The position numbers and the translations under genes were made by a program. DNA of 64,000 nt. Source: Capitulum mitella (lineage: Eukaryota; Arthropoda; Thecostraca; Pollicipedomorpha; Pollicipedidae). The notes below the pieces were generated by a model that worked only from the letters and a program-made list of their open reading frames with translations, ran no database searches and was not told the origin of the DNA. Where the stretch lies: NCBI GenBank assembly GCA_030062745.1, contig CP099841.1, positions 25,485,398 through 25,549,397 of the forward strand. Direction: 5' to 3'. Below are positions 1-10,960 of the stretch, in pieces. The first letter of the stretch is position 1, and each line of letters opens with the position of its first letter.

Positions 1-455
1 GAGACAAGCAGAGAGAATGGAATGGGCGTCGCCAGAATATTATTGCCACTGTCATGCGCAGTTCATTGTGACGCCTGATAGCCATTTGGGAGTAAAAAGC
101 CACAAGCAACTTGTTGAAAGTCTGTGTAGTCGAGTCTGCCTCACGGCCTGCACGGCCTTCCTGTCACTCCTTAACGTCCTCCGACTCTGCCTCGTCCTCT
201 GCCGCCAGACGGTGCCCTCCTTTGCCTCTGGTCAGCGTTCTGCCGCCGTTCTGCCCCGTCCTCTGACGGTTCCCGCCCTCTGCCCACAGTCGGTGTCGCC
301 GGACCGTGTCCTCTGCCTGTGGTCAGCGTTCTGCCGCCGCTCTGACCATCAGCTGACCGTGCCCGTCCTCTGCCTCGCCCTCTGCTGCCGGCCTGTGTCC
401 CCCACCGCCTCTGGTCCCTACCGCCTCCCTGACCGAGCCCCGCCTTTGCCTGCAG
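1..455 (+). other. foxo: Last intron of foxo (3' part)
   Basis: This is non-coding sequence ending in a pyrimidine-rich tract and the acceptor AG at 454-455. From about 170 onward it is a degenerate CT-rich tandem repeat built on words such as 'tctgcc' and 'gtcctctg'; a block 'tggtcagcgttctgccgcc' appears near 227 and again near 323. The segment 287-300 repeats the real acceptor and first exon bases (453-466) exactly. An open frame crosses the intron to a stop at 475, but it is not in the foxo frame and is low-complexity, so I do not call it a gene by itself. Confidence 0.7.
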
Positions 456-1094
456 TCGGTGTCGCCAGCGGCTAGCGTCAGTTCGATGTCGCCCAGCCAG
501 ACAGTGGAGCACTACGCCCAGGCGGAGGGCCTCTACCACGGCCTGCCAGCCACCAGCGCCGCCTACGCCGCTTCGCCCAGCTACAACTCGCCCGTCTCGT
601 CGTCGTACTCGGCGTCGCCGTCGACGCTCTTCAGCTCGGCGTCGCCGGCGTCGTCGGGCAGCAGCTACTCGGCGGGCGGGTTCGGCGGCGGCGCCGGGTT
701 CGCGGCGCCGCCGCCGCCGGCCGGCCAGCCGTTCGGCGGCGCGCTGATGCGGGTGTCGGCGCCGCGGCCCGAAGAGCCGCAGACGCCCTCGCAGCTCATG
801 TCCAACCTGATGGGCGCGCTGCAGCAGAACCACATGCCGGTCGACCTCGACCTGGACACGTTCCAGGGCGGCTTCGACTGCGACGTCGACAACATCATCA
901 AGCAGGAGCTGAGCATGGAGGGCAACCTGGACTTTACGTTCAACCAGGCGGCGGCGGCGCAGGCGGCGGCGGCGGCTGCGGCGCAGCACCACCGTGGCCA
1001 CGCCGCCGTCGACGCGCGCCACCACGGCGCCGCGTACGTCACGGCCAACGGGCCGCGCCACTGGCAGCAGGTCAACGCGTCGCTAGTAGACTAG
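456..1094 (+). CDS. foxo: FOXO transcription factor, last coding exon (C-terminal transactivation domain)
   Basis: FOXO is the forkhead factor inhibited by insulin/Akt signalling; it controls stress, growth and lifespan genes in the nucleus. This exon encodes the C-terminal 212 residues, following a clean acceptor (tgcctgcag at 447-455) in phase 0, and ends with TAG at 1092-1094. The first 110 or so residues are Ser/Ala/Pro/Tyr-rich and disordered. The diagnostic block lies at about residues 118-154: LMSNLMGALQQNHMPVDLD, then a TFQGGFDCDVDNIIKQ stretch and ELSMEGNLDFTF. This is the conserved region 3 acidic/hydrophobic activation motif of FOXO proteins, known to bind CBP/p300. It is followed by an alanine-rich tract (GCG repeats, about 950-990) and a His-rich tail not typical of other FOXOs. 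The forkhead domain and Akt sites are on exons outside the window. A GTG at 459 opens the longest open frame but is internal to the exon, not a start. Confidence 0.93.
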   Translation, partial: SVSPAASVSSMSPSQTVEHYAQAEGLYHGLPATSAAYAASPSYNSPVSSSYSASPSTLFSSASPASSGSSYSAGGFGGGAGFAAPPPPAGQPFGGALMRVSAPRPEEPQTPSQLMSNLMGALQQNHMPVDLDLDTFQGGFDCDVDNIIKQELSMEGNLDFTFNQAAAAQAAAAAAAQHHRGHAAVDARHHGAAYVTANGPRHWQQVNASLVD

Positions 1095-3750
1095 ACCTTT
1101 TGTGAGTACCGTTCAGCTTGTTCGCATGCGCGCACGCCGGCGGGCGATGAAGCTCGGCTCCGCTGTGATGACTGCGTTTCTCGCAGCGGACGAACGGCTT
1201 TTGTCTTATTATTCGGGACTTGGATTTTCTGGCCTTGACATTTTGAGTGGACTGGATGTGTGCCTTTCCCGTTCTGCATGCCATTTGTTGTGGGAAACAA
1301 GAAAATACACCACCATCATGCAAAGGACCTACATTTGCACTAAATTCACGAAACTTCCAATTTCCTTCGTGCGCGTTTTTTACTCATCGTGTTTTAGCCG
1401 CCTTGCATGAAATCAGAGCCCGATTCGCGTAGGGGACATTTGCCGGAGCAGTCCTTTTCCTGGCCATTAATTGTATGCGCCGTCGGGTTGCCTTCGAAGC
1501 CCTCCCGTTCTCCGAGCGCGCCAGTGGTCAGAACAAACAGCAGGCCGCCTTCTCCAGTGTCTCTCAGCCCTGAATGCGTCTGCGACGTTCGCCGAGTAAT
1601 TTAATCAAACGCGGCATCTCGGAATCGACGGCGGCTGGCCGGGTCGGCAATTTCCCGGCGCAGGATCGTATTCCGGCGCGCGGGCCGGGCTGGCGGAATA
1701 TTCCCTCATCTGCTGCGATTTGGGCCGCGCCACTTCCCGCCCGCGGCGGCCGGCGTTCGGCTCCGCAGCCGGCGCCGGCGCCGCGCCAAATCCAGAATCT
1801 CATTTCCGGCAGAAATTTACGGCTCATCATTGGCGATTTAAATGAACGGCAAATTACGTGTAAAGGTTTTCGGGCCGGCGAAATTAGTTTCATTTGACGA
1901 GTGTGCGCGCCCGGCGGCGCCGAAGCCTTTTTGGTTTTAATCAGCGCCGCGAGGCCGGGATTGCGGTGGCATCCGCGGAGCCCGGTATCGATTCGGTGGC
2001 CGTCAGAGGCCGTGAGCCGGGCCGTGCACGGGCATGGCCGCCAACGCCCGAGCCGGGGCGCCCCTGTCCCCCGGCGCGCCGCTGGCCCAATTTAAAGCTC
2101 CACGGGCAGAAAATTAGATTGAAAGTAGTCGGTTAAAATGGCTTTGAAGGTATTCGTGATGCATGTCAACGAGGCAGAGAGAAATTGTTCATAATTTACC
2201 AGCGGAAAATATGGTTGAGGTTTCTGGTCGCGTTGTCCGCCCGGCGCGTCGCTCGACTCGCCGGAGATTTGGGCGCGGCGACGCGGCGGGAATGGTTTCG
2301 AAATGCGCGTCTCTCGCCCCCGAGATATCGCCCGACTCTCCGGCGCGCTCTTTTTCCCCGTTTGCTTGCTTGATTTCGACTCGGCCGATCGGGTGGAAAG
2401 GGGAACTCGTTAGGTTTCGTTGTGGTTCCGGGCAGTCCGCTGGTGCTGATTAGTTTCCGCCCGCAAGAAAGAGCCATTTTGAACGCCCTGACCGCACCGG
2501 GCTGGCAGTCAAAGGAAAGTGGACAATGCAGACCAGCAGTGGCATGCTCTAGGATGGAGTGTTCCCCTAGTTGACCATGCTTATTCTTGGCACACTCTAT
2601 CGTATTTTGCTTTCGCTTTGGTATTTTACAGTTGTCTGTCCAGGAAGAAGTCTGTCCAAATTTATCACTGATGCAGGTTCATAAAGCACCCGATAAAACT
2701 TTATTTGCAAATAATTTGTTGTGTTCAAGCGGCTTTCGCATGGCGAGGTTCCATCTTCGTAGGCATAATGCTGCATAAGGAAAGGGATTTTCGAAACATG
2801 TGAAAGCACTAATTTATCAGTCTTAGAAATAATGAATTAGTGATGCCATAAGCCCTTAGAGACACCCGCCCACGCACACCTTGCAGCACGCATGAAAATC
2901 GCAAATAACATCGGTCGTTGCAGTCCTCACCGGGTTCCTGGTTGCGATGCAATTCCTCGACTCGGACCCAAAATACCGCCCAAACACGCGGCACGGCTGG
3001 CCAAAGTTGCATCCATGTTCGACAAACACATCACTCGCGTTTTGATTTGCCATTCCTCAGAGACGGATCAGCCGGTCCAAAGCCGGGGGCATCGTCGGCA
3101 GAGCGGCCAGCGATGCCCGATATCGGCGGCGCCAACTGCGGCTCGTCGGGCCGGCCTCGCCTCGAATGGCCGTCCGCGGCCTCCGCTGGCCGTCCCGACC
3201 AGACGAGGGGCCGTTTTTTACGCACTTGCCGGGCGGCCGTCGGAGGAAAGCCGACCCGACTGTCAGTCCCAACTGCCGAAATTTCCGCACGCTCTTCCGC
3301 TCTGGAGGCGGATGAAACTTTTATTCCATTATAGCGCGTCGTTAGGCGGAGGCACTCTCTCTGATATTGGCAATAAAACTGGGCAGCTGTCGCCATGTGA
3401 ATGGTGCAGCTTCAGGGGTCCTCGCAAATGACGGACAGTCTAAACGTCAGCCGGTGCGAGTTCTACGTGCAATGCCTCCGGACGACCGGACTTTTCCTGG
3501 GATTTAACCTCGAGCTGTCCTGTGACGGGCAAAGGATCGCCAGAGCTTCGGAAGGGAAGAAACGTCAGCTTTCCATTACTGAACTGGTGCCTGTTTAGTT
3601 TTACTGAACAGCCGTGAGTGTGCCGCATCTTGGTTCTCCGTTCTCAAGATGTCCCGGGACATGAAGTTCAGTTTTGGTTTCTGAATATAAATAGCGCCTG
3701 ACATGTGTGGGTGCCCTTAGTGCGGCAGTGCAAGTTTAAGGATGCTCTGA
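1095..3750 (+). other. foxo 3' UTR and downstream non-coding DNA
   Basis: No protein-coding exon is recognisable. The 3' UTR of foxo must begin here. The first AATAAA on the plus strand after the stop is at 3372-3377 and another is at 5017-5022; either could be a cleavage signal, and FOXO 3' UTRs can be long. The stretch alternates GC-rich islands (1620-2100, 3080-3310) with AT-rich segments. The island at 1575-2140 is listed separately as a candidate regulatory element. Confidence 0.45.
1575..2140. promoter_or_regulatory. Candidate conserved cis-regulatory island downstream of foxo
   Basis: A very GC-rich block is punctuated by intact AT-rich words of the homeodomain/forkhead type: TTTAATCAAACG near 1599, GGCGATTTAAATGAACGG near 1832, AAATTACGTG near 1851, GAAATTAGTTTCATTTGACG near 1879, CCAATTTAAAGC near 2089 and AAAATTAGATTG near 2110. 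No reading frame with domain similarity is present. This texture, discrete AT-rich motifs in otherwise GC-biased DNA, is what conserved enhancers look like, but conservation cannot be tested here. Confidence 0.25.
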
Positions 3751-4138
3751 ACGCAGTATCAGAGCGGCGCCAGACATGTGGAAGGTCAGTTCGCTCAACA
3801 GCAGAGCGCCGCCAGACGTGATGAAGGTCAGTTCGCTCAACAGCAGAGCGCCGCCAGACGTGAGGAAGGTCAGTTCGCTCAACAGCAGAGCGGCGCCGAA
3901 CGTGAGCAAGGTCAGTTCGCTCAACAGCAGAGCGCCGCCAGACTTGATGAAGGTCAGTTCGCTCAACAGCAGGGCGGCGCCAGACGCGAGCAAGGTCAGT
4001 TCGCTCAGCAGAGCGGTGCCAGACGTGATGAAGGTCAGTTCGTTCAACAGCAGAGCGGCGCCAGACTTGAGGAAGGTCAGTCCGCTCAACAGCAGAGCGG
4101 CGCCGCACGTGATGAAGGTCAGTCCGCTCAGCGGCGCG
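3751..4138. repeat. 42-bp minisatellite, 9 units
   Basis: There are nine tandem copies of a 42-bp unit built on GAAGGTCAGTTCGCTCAACA followed by GCAGAGCGSCGCCAGACGTGAT. 'aaggtcag' recurs every 42 bp from 3782 (one unit is 39 bp). Because 42 is divisible by 3, several frames on both strands stay open; on the plus strand one reads as a 14-residue repeat with core EGQFAQQQSAAR. There is no start context, splice site or homologue that would make it a gene. Confidence 0.9.
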
Positions 4139-5883
4139 GGACCACTCCGACAGGCCGCTTCCTCCTCAGCAGGACGCGCCGTCGGCGGACGGACCGCCGC
4201 GAACTCATCGCGGCCGATATTGCCGCCCGGGCAGTTTACGGCGGCGGCGCCCCCCGGGTGCCGGCGGCGAAAAGTTCGGAGCGCCTTCCGCGGCGCAGGG
4301 GAGGACCTCGCTCTCCCCTGACTCGAGGCGGCGGCGACCCGCGGCGGCCGGCCGCACGCCGCAGACCGTCTGTTAAACGCGGAAACTTGGGCGGCCGCGG
4401 CCCCATAAACTGGAGAGATAGGTTGGTGCATTCGAGTTACGGTCGCTCGTAACTCAAACGGCAACATAAAATGGGCCAGCTGATAAGCCGGCGGTGAAAT
4501 GGACTCGGGCTGGCGGGAGTGCGCCGTTATTGATTCGGGCGCGCGGAGTCCGCGGGGCCGGGAGGAATCGTCCTCATCGGCGCCGGCGGCCGGGGTCGCG
4601 CCGGTTCTGCCGCCTGACCTCGCGGCCGAGGAGCGGCCGCGGTCTGCGGTCTTCAGCGGCGGGGGCGGCTTTGTTCCGTGCTCCCCCGGAGTGGGGACGA
4701 GCTGCAGCGCCGTGATCCCGAGTCGGGACAGGGCTTCGTTTTCACCGCGAGCTGCTGAAAACCTCGATAAGCTGATGCCTGCTGTTAGCCGAGGAATTAA
4801 GAATAAGCCGAAGTCTACCGTATTTTCCTTGGAATGGAGATTTGCAGCAGACCGACGAGTTGGAAATCTGAAAGTTCTCGGGCTGAGGCCTGATAGCGGG
4901 GTCCTGACTTTGCCAGCGTAACTGGCGTGAATGATTACACCGCGAAATGACTGGGATCTGAAACATTAAAAATCATAACGAGTTGCGGACGAGTTTTTCA
5001 TGCATCTCCTCTAGACAATAAAACGAAAGAAGGCGTATGTTCCAAAGATAGCAACGTCTCCTAGGAACTAGGTGGTTGCAGTCCGCTCCACGAGGCCACT
5101 CAGATCCTCGATGAAGGAACGCGGATGATCTCCAGGACCGCGTGCCGTGCTGCCACCAGGGACTAGCGAGAGTCTAGCGACTAAGCTTCCACAGAGCAGC
5201 GCAGCGTCTACGTCCTACCCCGTCACCATCGCGCGAAGTCAAAGGCATCCTGACTATTCCGTTTCTAGCTATGCCGGGCTCGCCGGCTGCATCGACATAT
5301 CACTTGGATTCCGAGTGGCAAAAACGCGACGAATTTTTCGCGCGGCATCAGCAGACTTGCAGTTAACGAGCATGTGATTCCTAGTCAGACATTCTTATGG
5401 ATCGAGTCGGCTGTGGCAAGTCCTGCGTTAGCACGCCGGAGACCGCAAAATATCGAGCTTCGGCGACTAAGCCCCGTTTATAATGTGAACACCTCGTGTT
5501 TCGCTGGTGTAAAGTATGATTCAGCGGCGCTGACGTGACGTTATGGCCTCCATTTTGTCCTGACCTGTGAGACGTTGCGATTTTTCTGACTTTTGTGGAT
5601 GATTATATTTTTGCATTGGTCAGTAAACACCAAATGCGGGATCGTTCAATGGTTCAACTTCCACTCTTACGGTAGTCACTTTGGATACGCCGATGGACGG
5701 TCCCGCTGCCTTCACTGCCCCACTGGAACCCATCAGAAAAGTCTTGCCACCCCCAGCCTCAGCGCAGGCACCGTCCCCTGCTGCCTCTGGCGCAGCCTGC
5801 CGTCCTCCGGCTAGCACTGGAGCAATCGGCCTTCCTCCTGTCCGGTCCGGAACAGAACAGAACAGAGCAGTCCGGCGGCTCTA
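4139..5883. other. Non-coding GC-rich region without a recognised gene
   Basis: 4140-4720 is a GC-rich continuation of the minisatellite with overlapping spurious open frames. 4720-5880 is of mixed composition. It holds an AATAAA at 5017-5022 but no domain-bearing frame on either strand. Confidence 0.4.
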
Positions 5884-6055
5884 GAATAGTCTGCCGTCCC
5901 CCGCCGGCTCTCGAGCAGTCTGCTGTCCCCTGCCGGCTCTCGAGCAGTCTGCCGTCCTCCCGCCGGCTCTCGAGCAGTCTGCCGTCCCCCCGCCGGCTCT
6001 CGAGCAGTCTGCCGTCCTCCCGCCGGCTCTCGAGCAGTCTGCCGTCTTCCCGCCG
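5884..6055. repeat. 30-bp minisatellite, about 6 units
   Basis: Tandem units of about 30 bp, GCCGGCTCTCGAGCAGTCTG followed by CCGTCCTCCC, run from 5884 to a degenerate last unit near 6055. Each unit holds the palindrome CTCGAG. The period is divisible by 3, which explains open frames on the minus strand with repeats such as REDGRLLES; these are not genes. Confidence 0.88.
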
Positions 6056-6997
6056 GTGGTCCGAGCCCGACAGCCCTTTCCGCCACCCTGCTGAGGACGT
6101 CAGACGGGCTGCCCGGCCGGCGGACCCTCGAGCCGCCACACCGGCATGCCAGCCATCTAGAGAGACGCATTGCATGCGCATAATGGGCGGTTTTTATTTC
6201 CGGATTGCGGCCGGCTATCATTGGGAGGCAGCACGCGTGTCATGCAGATCTGCCGCTGCCCCAAGGCCGCCGCGCGCCATTGTTGGCGCAGGCTGCATTG
6301 CGGCGCGGCGCGCGCTTTTTTCGGCGCGAACTGCCGGGACCTTGAGGCGGCCGAACAATGCTGGCGCGGCGTGCGCGGCGTCAGGCTGCGGGGCGACTGC
6401 GTCGCCCTGGTGACCTGCTGTCTCCGGCAGATCAGAACCTGTCCCGCAGAGCCTGTCAGAATCTGCCGGACGGAATGCTTCAAATAGTTCAAAATCCGCG
6501 CACAAAATGAGTCAGATTATGTGGAAGTGGTTGTTGGGATGTTTGGGGTCTTTGGGCCCGTGCGGGACGGATGTTCTGAGAAATGCCAAAATCTTCCGAA
6601 TATGGGCAGCAGGACTGGTTAAAATCTGTCGAATGCATTCAGGGGACAACCTGGGGCTTGTGGCGGTGCGATTTGGGCTTGCGAGTCTATCCCTTTGCAT
6701 CGCTTGTTTACACCGGATCGGATGTGAATTACTCGAATGTTTCCCGCATAAAATTCCACACGAACTCCGTTAAAAGCACAACTCCTCATTACTCCAGGGC
6801 TTGCTCACCAGAGCTTCCCAAGGCCGCTGTTTGTGTGGCCCGAGAACAGACTGCTCGGAATACAGGTACCTCTCGATGATGGAATACGCCTCCTCCGGTA
6901 TCCGGACTCTGACGGAGTCACCCCTCTCGGAGACCGCCATCCCCGGCTGCTGCTCTGCAGAGCGTTCAGAGCCGGGTCGCCGGCCCTCTGCCAGGTC

Positions 6998-7012
6998 GGG
7001 GGGGGGGGGGGG
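6998..7012. repeat. Poly-G run (15 nt)
   Basis: Fifteen consecutive G residues. Similar runs occur at 34319-34333 (G) and 27115-27128 (C). Such runs are prone to sequencing and replication slippage. Confidence 0.9.
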
Positions 7013-10000
7013 CGAGCGGCGCCGCCACCTGCTCTCTGCCTGGCATCAGGTGTGCCCGGCAGCCTGAGTGGCTGTACCGGAAGTTACGAGCGAGGTGGGC
7101 CGGCCGGCGCGCCGAGGAAAAAGACGGCAGCCGGCTGGAAAAGCGCAATGCGAGCCTGCTGTACATTCGCAGGGACGATTGCCTGCTGGTGAGGCGTTGG
7201 GAGCCGTCTAAAACAGTCAGGACTGTCCATACGATCAAATGTGGACAGGCGCAAATGCGAATGAAAGGAATCGAGTGACGTATTTTAGGTGTGCTTTTGG
7301 CCGCACGTTTGGTGGCCATGCTCGAACAGGACAGAAAACGTCTTAGGAGTTTTTCCGAGGGATAATCCGATGTCTTGGTGTCTGAACGAAACAAGGGTCA
7401 TAATCCCCTGGTTTCGGAAATCGCAAAGCCGTTGAAAAGTCTTCATATGTGTGTGAAACCATTTCTCAGCTGGCGCCTGTGGACATCTTTTCCCGAAAGA
7501 AAAACATTCGCCGAATATATGCGTTATTCCATCAACTGCGTTCGAGAGGTCTGCAAATAAAAAATGCTATTAGCACTGCTTTGGACAGGTTGAGTATTCT
7601 GCGTGGAAGTTGCGGCCCACCACTTTCGTAAAGTTCTCCTCCGGGGCGGAACTTTCTGCTTGAGTGTCCTGCAGTCGACCTAATCGGTGTCATTCGGCAT
7701 GCCGGTCGGCCTGCGCCAAGAATTGGCGCTCCGCGCCGAAGCTGCCCAACTTTGCCGCGCTCCCCTGTTCACACAGTCGGAAATATCCGAATTTCAGCAG
7801 GCGTTCCTCTGCCACGGACGTCATCACAAGCCGTAAATGAACATCAGTTGGATTTTTTCGAAGTGTCAAATCACTGCGACGTTTTGCCGTCCTCCGCAAC
7901 AGCCCATGTGATAGACTATGATCCTGTGTGGCATTGCCAGTCAAAAGTATCGAGAAATCACTGAATGGCTACTAACTGTCATGGCCATCATTTTTATCCC
8001 GTCGGTGTTGGCCATAGATGCAGCTGTGAACTAAGCCGCTTCTTTGATGATGAATAAATACATTTAGAAATAAGTACGGAAATCAGTTTGATCTTTCAGG
8101 AGAAGCTGTCCAATTTGCGTCACCTTTCGAAAAAGGAGTACTGTGACTATGAGATAGCAAACATTGCCTAATTCCTCTTCCATGTTTTTTCTCTGGTCTT
8201 TTGACCACTAGGGTAACTCTTGGCCTATTACTTTTTTATTTAATTTGCATTAAGACGCTCTAAAACGCGCGATTAGGGCAATCCTGTTATATTTCTGCCA
8301 CATAATGTGCCTAATGTGTCATCATAGAAATGATACGGAGTTCCTGGTACTTTCGCGGCGGCGAAGGCGATAATGAACCACTAGCTGGTACATTATGAAC
8401 AATTCCATTCATTACTGTCTCGGCCAGTGCTTCCCAACAGACGGGGAGGGGTGCTCGGATCCCAACAGAATGCTTGGCAGACCCCATGGAGGTGACTACA
8501 TGGGTGCATCCGACGGGCTTGGGATCCATATCCCTCTTGAGATCCGAAGATGTTTTGTTCTTCTGCCCTAAAATAAAACAGCCCTGAATTTCCTAAACAT
8601 ATAAGGGGGCCAACTAAATCATAAATTTTTGGGGGTTTGAGAAGAATGCACTGTCCCCCCCCCCGCCCTCCAGGGTCTATTTTAGCGTATCAACTGGGGA
8701 GCAGATTCCTGCAGTGACAAGTAAATCCCCTGATGCATAAGGCACAGCGAGACCACCTGGCTCCGAAGGGCACAGTGAATGTGGTTAGCGGCGAGCTACC
8801 CCTCTAACTGAATTGGCCAAAATCTAAAAAGCATTTAACCGCAGGATTGATAGGAAGCCCTCGTTCCAAGGGTGTTGCCAGGACTCCCCGCCTGGGGGTT
8901 GCCTGTGATACTTGGGGACGTTGATTACATGGTGAATGGGAAAAATTTCGTTTTACGTTAATTCCCGTGGTCCGCGTGGACAGCAGGGGCAGAACAGGCT
9001 CCAGGTATGTGTGTGGGGGGGGGGAGCGGGGGCTGAGGACTGTAGTCCTCCCACGGAGGCTCTGGCGACGCTTCTGCCTCACTCCTTAAGTGCTCTGTCT
9101 GCAACCGAAATCGCTCTCCTCCTTGATTTTCTCTTTAAATGGGTTTCATACACATAGGAAACACTGAAACAACCATCAGCACACCATTACCTGGTTCCGC
9201 CCCGTTTGTGCTACGGGCGCAATAAAGCCCGGCAAATGATGGCGCAAAAAGGTAATGGCTGTGCCATATCGAGGATACCTGCGATTAAAAAAAAAAACGC
9301 GTGCGCACGTATCACATCGACTCTGGTCAGATGGGAAGCATAATTCTTCAACGAGGGCATTGTATAGGGTCAATTTTGCTTCACGGCATTGATAGCACAG
9401 TTATACACTAGTGGCGCAGGACAGAAAGTGATATCAGACTTGTACTGAGAGTTCACGGACCCACCACACGTTAGTACCGCTGCCAGAGAGGAAGAGGAAA
9501 GGATGAAATTTGCAGTCATGCCGTCTCTTTCAGAAAATATCCTTTATCTGACAATTAACCGCCTCACTTAGGAGATAATGGGGGGTGGACGCAATTAGGC
9601 AGGGTGGCGCTCATTGGGCAGTTTCCCCTATCATAACTGAGGTAGCCAACAATATGGCTTAGGAACTTAGAAAAGGTGCAGAAAACATATTCCTCGCGAC
9701 AGGGTTAAGGGTTAATTTTGGAGTTTTTTTGTCATCTGAGTGCTTTGGATATCCATTTTAGGTTTCATTTCTAGAGTAATGCCTACTGTGATGGCCAAGC
9801 TTACGCCGTTTTTGCGCTGCATTATTTACACATTACACATCTGATTCATAAGGAAAAGGCGTTTTGCGCGCCTGTAAAGCCAACTTGTCTTCGGGGTTTT
9901 GAATGTCAAGAGACATTGGAGGGTCCAGGGAAGGCCTAAAAGAGCGGTGCCGCTCTTCCTTTCGAAAGGCTGAAATAGGATTTAAAAATTCCTCAATTTC

Positions 10001-10599
10001 TATCCATTTTCGGCCAGCAGTAAAAACAGCTGCAGTGAAGTCAGTGAGGAATTTTCTTGATGAAAATTAGACATCCTAGCGAATCCAAAAATGGGCATTT
10101 CGTTTTTTTTAGAGAGTGTTATCGCAAAGCCCTTTTGGCGTTTGAAACGCTGACCACGCTGGCCCTTCGGAGACTGACCGTCTGTATTCCTCTGCATCCA
10201 TCCAGCTGCATTCGACCCTGGTCACAGGCGCGCTCTTATGTGTGTTTTAGAGAAGGAGGGGGGGGGGGAGTTGGGCTGTTTACCCGGCCTCGCGTCCGCT
10301 GACCACGCTGGCTCTTTGGTGTCCGAGATTGGCCTCGCCTGTTGCCTCAGTCACACCCGGCCGGCCGGCCGTGCCTCGGAGTTGGACCCTCGCCAGGCTG
10401 GGACGGAGCCCGCCGGCCTCGCTGCATCCGCCGCCGCAGCTCTTTTGCAGCGTCACAAATTCGAGGCCAACTCACCGCATCCCGCCGCATGAGCCGCCGC
10501 TGCCGCGGCGTGTGGACGAAGTTTTCCGGCACATCGGCCGCGACGCCGGGCTCGTATCGGCCGCCGAGGTGAAAGGCGCCATTTCCGTGCGCCCGAATG

Positions 10600-10960
10600 A
10601 GGAAAGTTAGGGCCGGCCATTTATCCTCATCGTCTTTTTTGTCGTCCATTGCAATCGCGCCGGGCGGGTTTAACGATTCCATCGATCTCCTGTCGCCAAA
10701 AATCGGGCGGAACTTTGTCGGCCGCGGGCCGTATGGTAAGCGGCGACGGCGGTGGGTTCGCGCCGGCTCCGTATAATTGATGACGCCGAAGACGAGGCCT
10801 AGTCCTCCCCGGCGGCCGCGCGGCCGCGCGACGCCGAACGATCGAACCCATTCGAAGCTGCCGCCCTCAGCCTTTCGAGAAAATCTGAATTGCAAAGTGG
10901 CCTGCAAGTTAAATGAGGCAACTTTTCGGGGGATTTAACTTTTCGCATTTGTCTTGTGCG
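10600..10960. promoter_or_regulatory. Candidate cis-regulatory element in GC island
   Basis: The segment has discrete AT-rich words spaced through GC-rich DNA: CCATTTATCCTCATCG, CCATTGCAATCGC, GGGTTTAACGATTCCATCGA, GCCAAAAATCGGGCGG, CCGTATAATTGATGACG, and GGGGGATTTAACTTTTCGC at about 10928. None of these lies in a plausible coding frame. I infer a possible enhancer; its target (foxo or GILT) is unknown. Confidence 0.25.

Noticed and set aside
171-1061. 296-codon Arg-rich frame antisense to the foxo exon
   Set aside because: It overlaps the strongly supported foxo coding exon, is extremely Arg/Gly-rich from GC-rich codons, and has no domain. It is a shadow frame.
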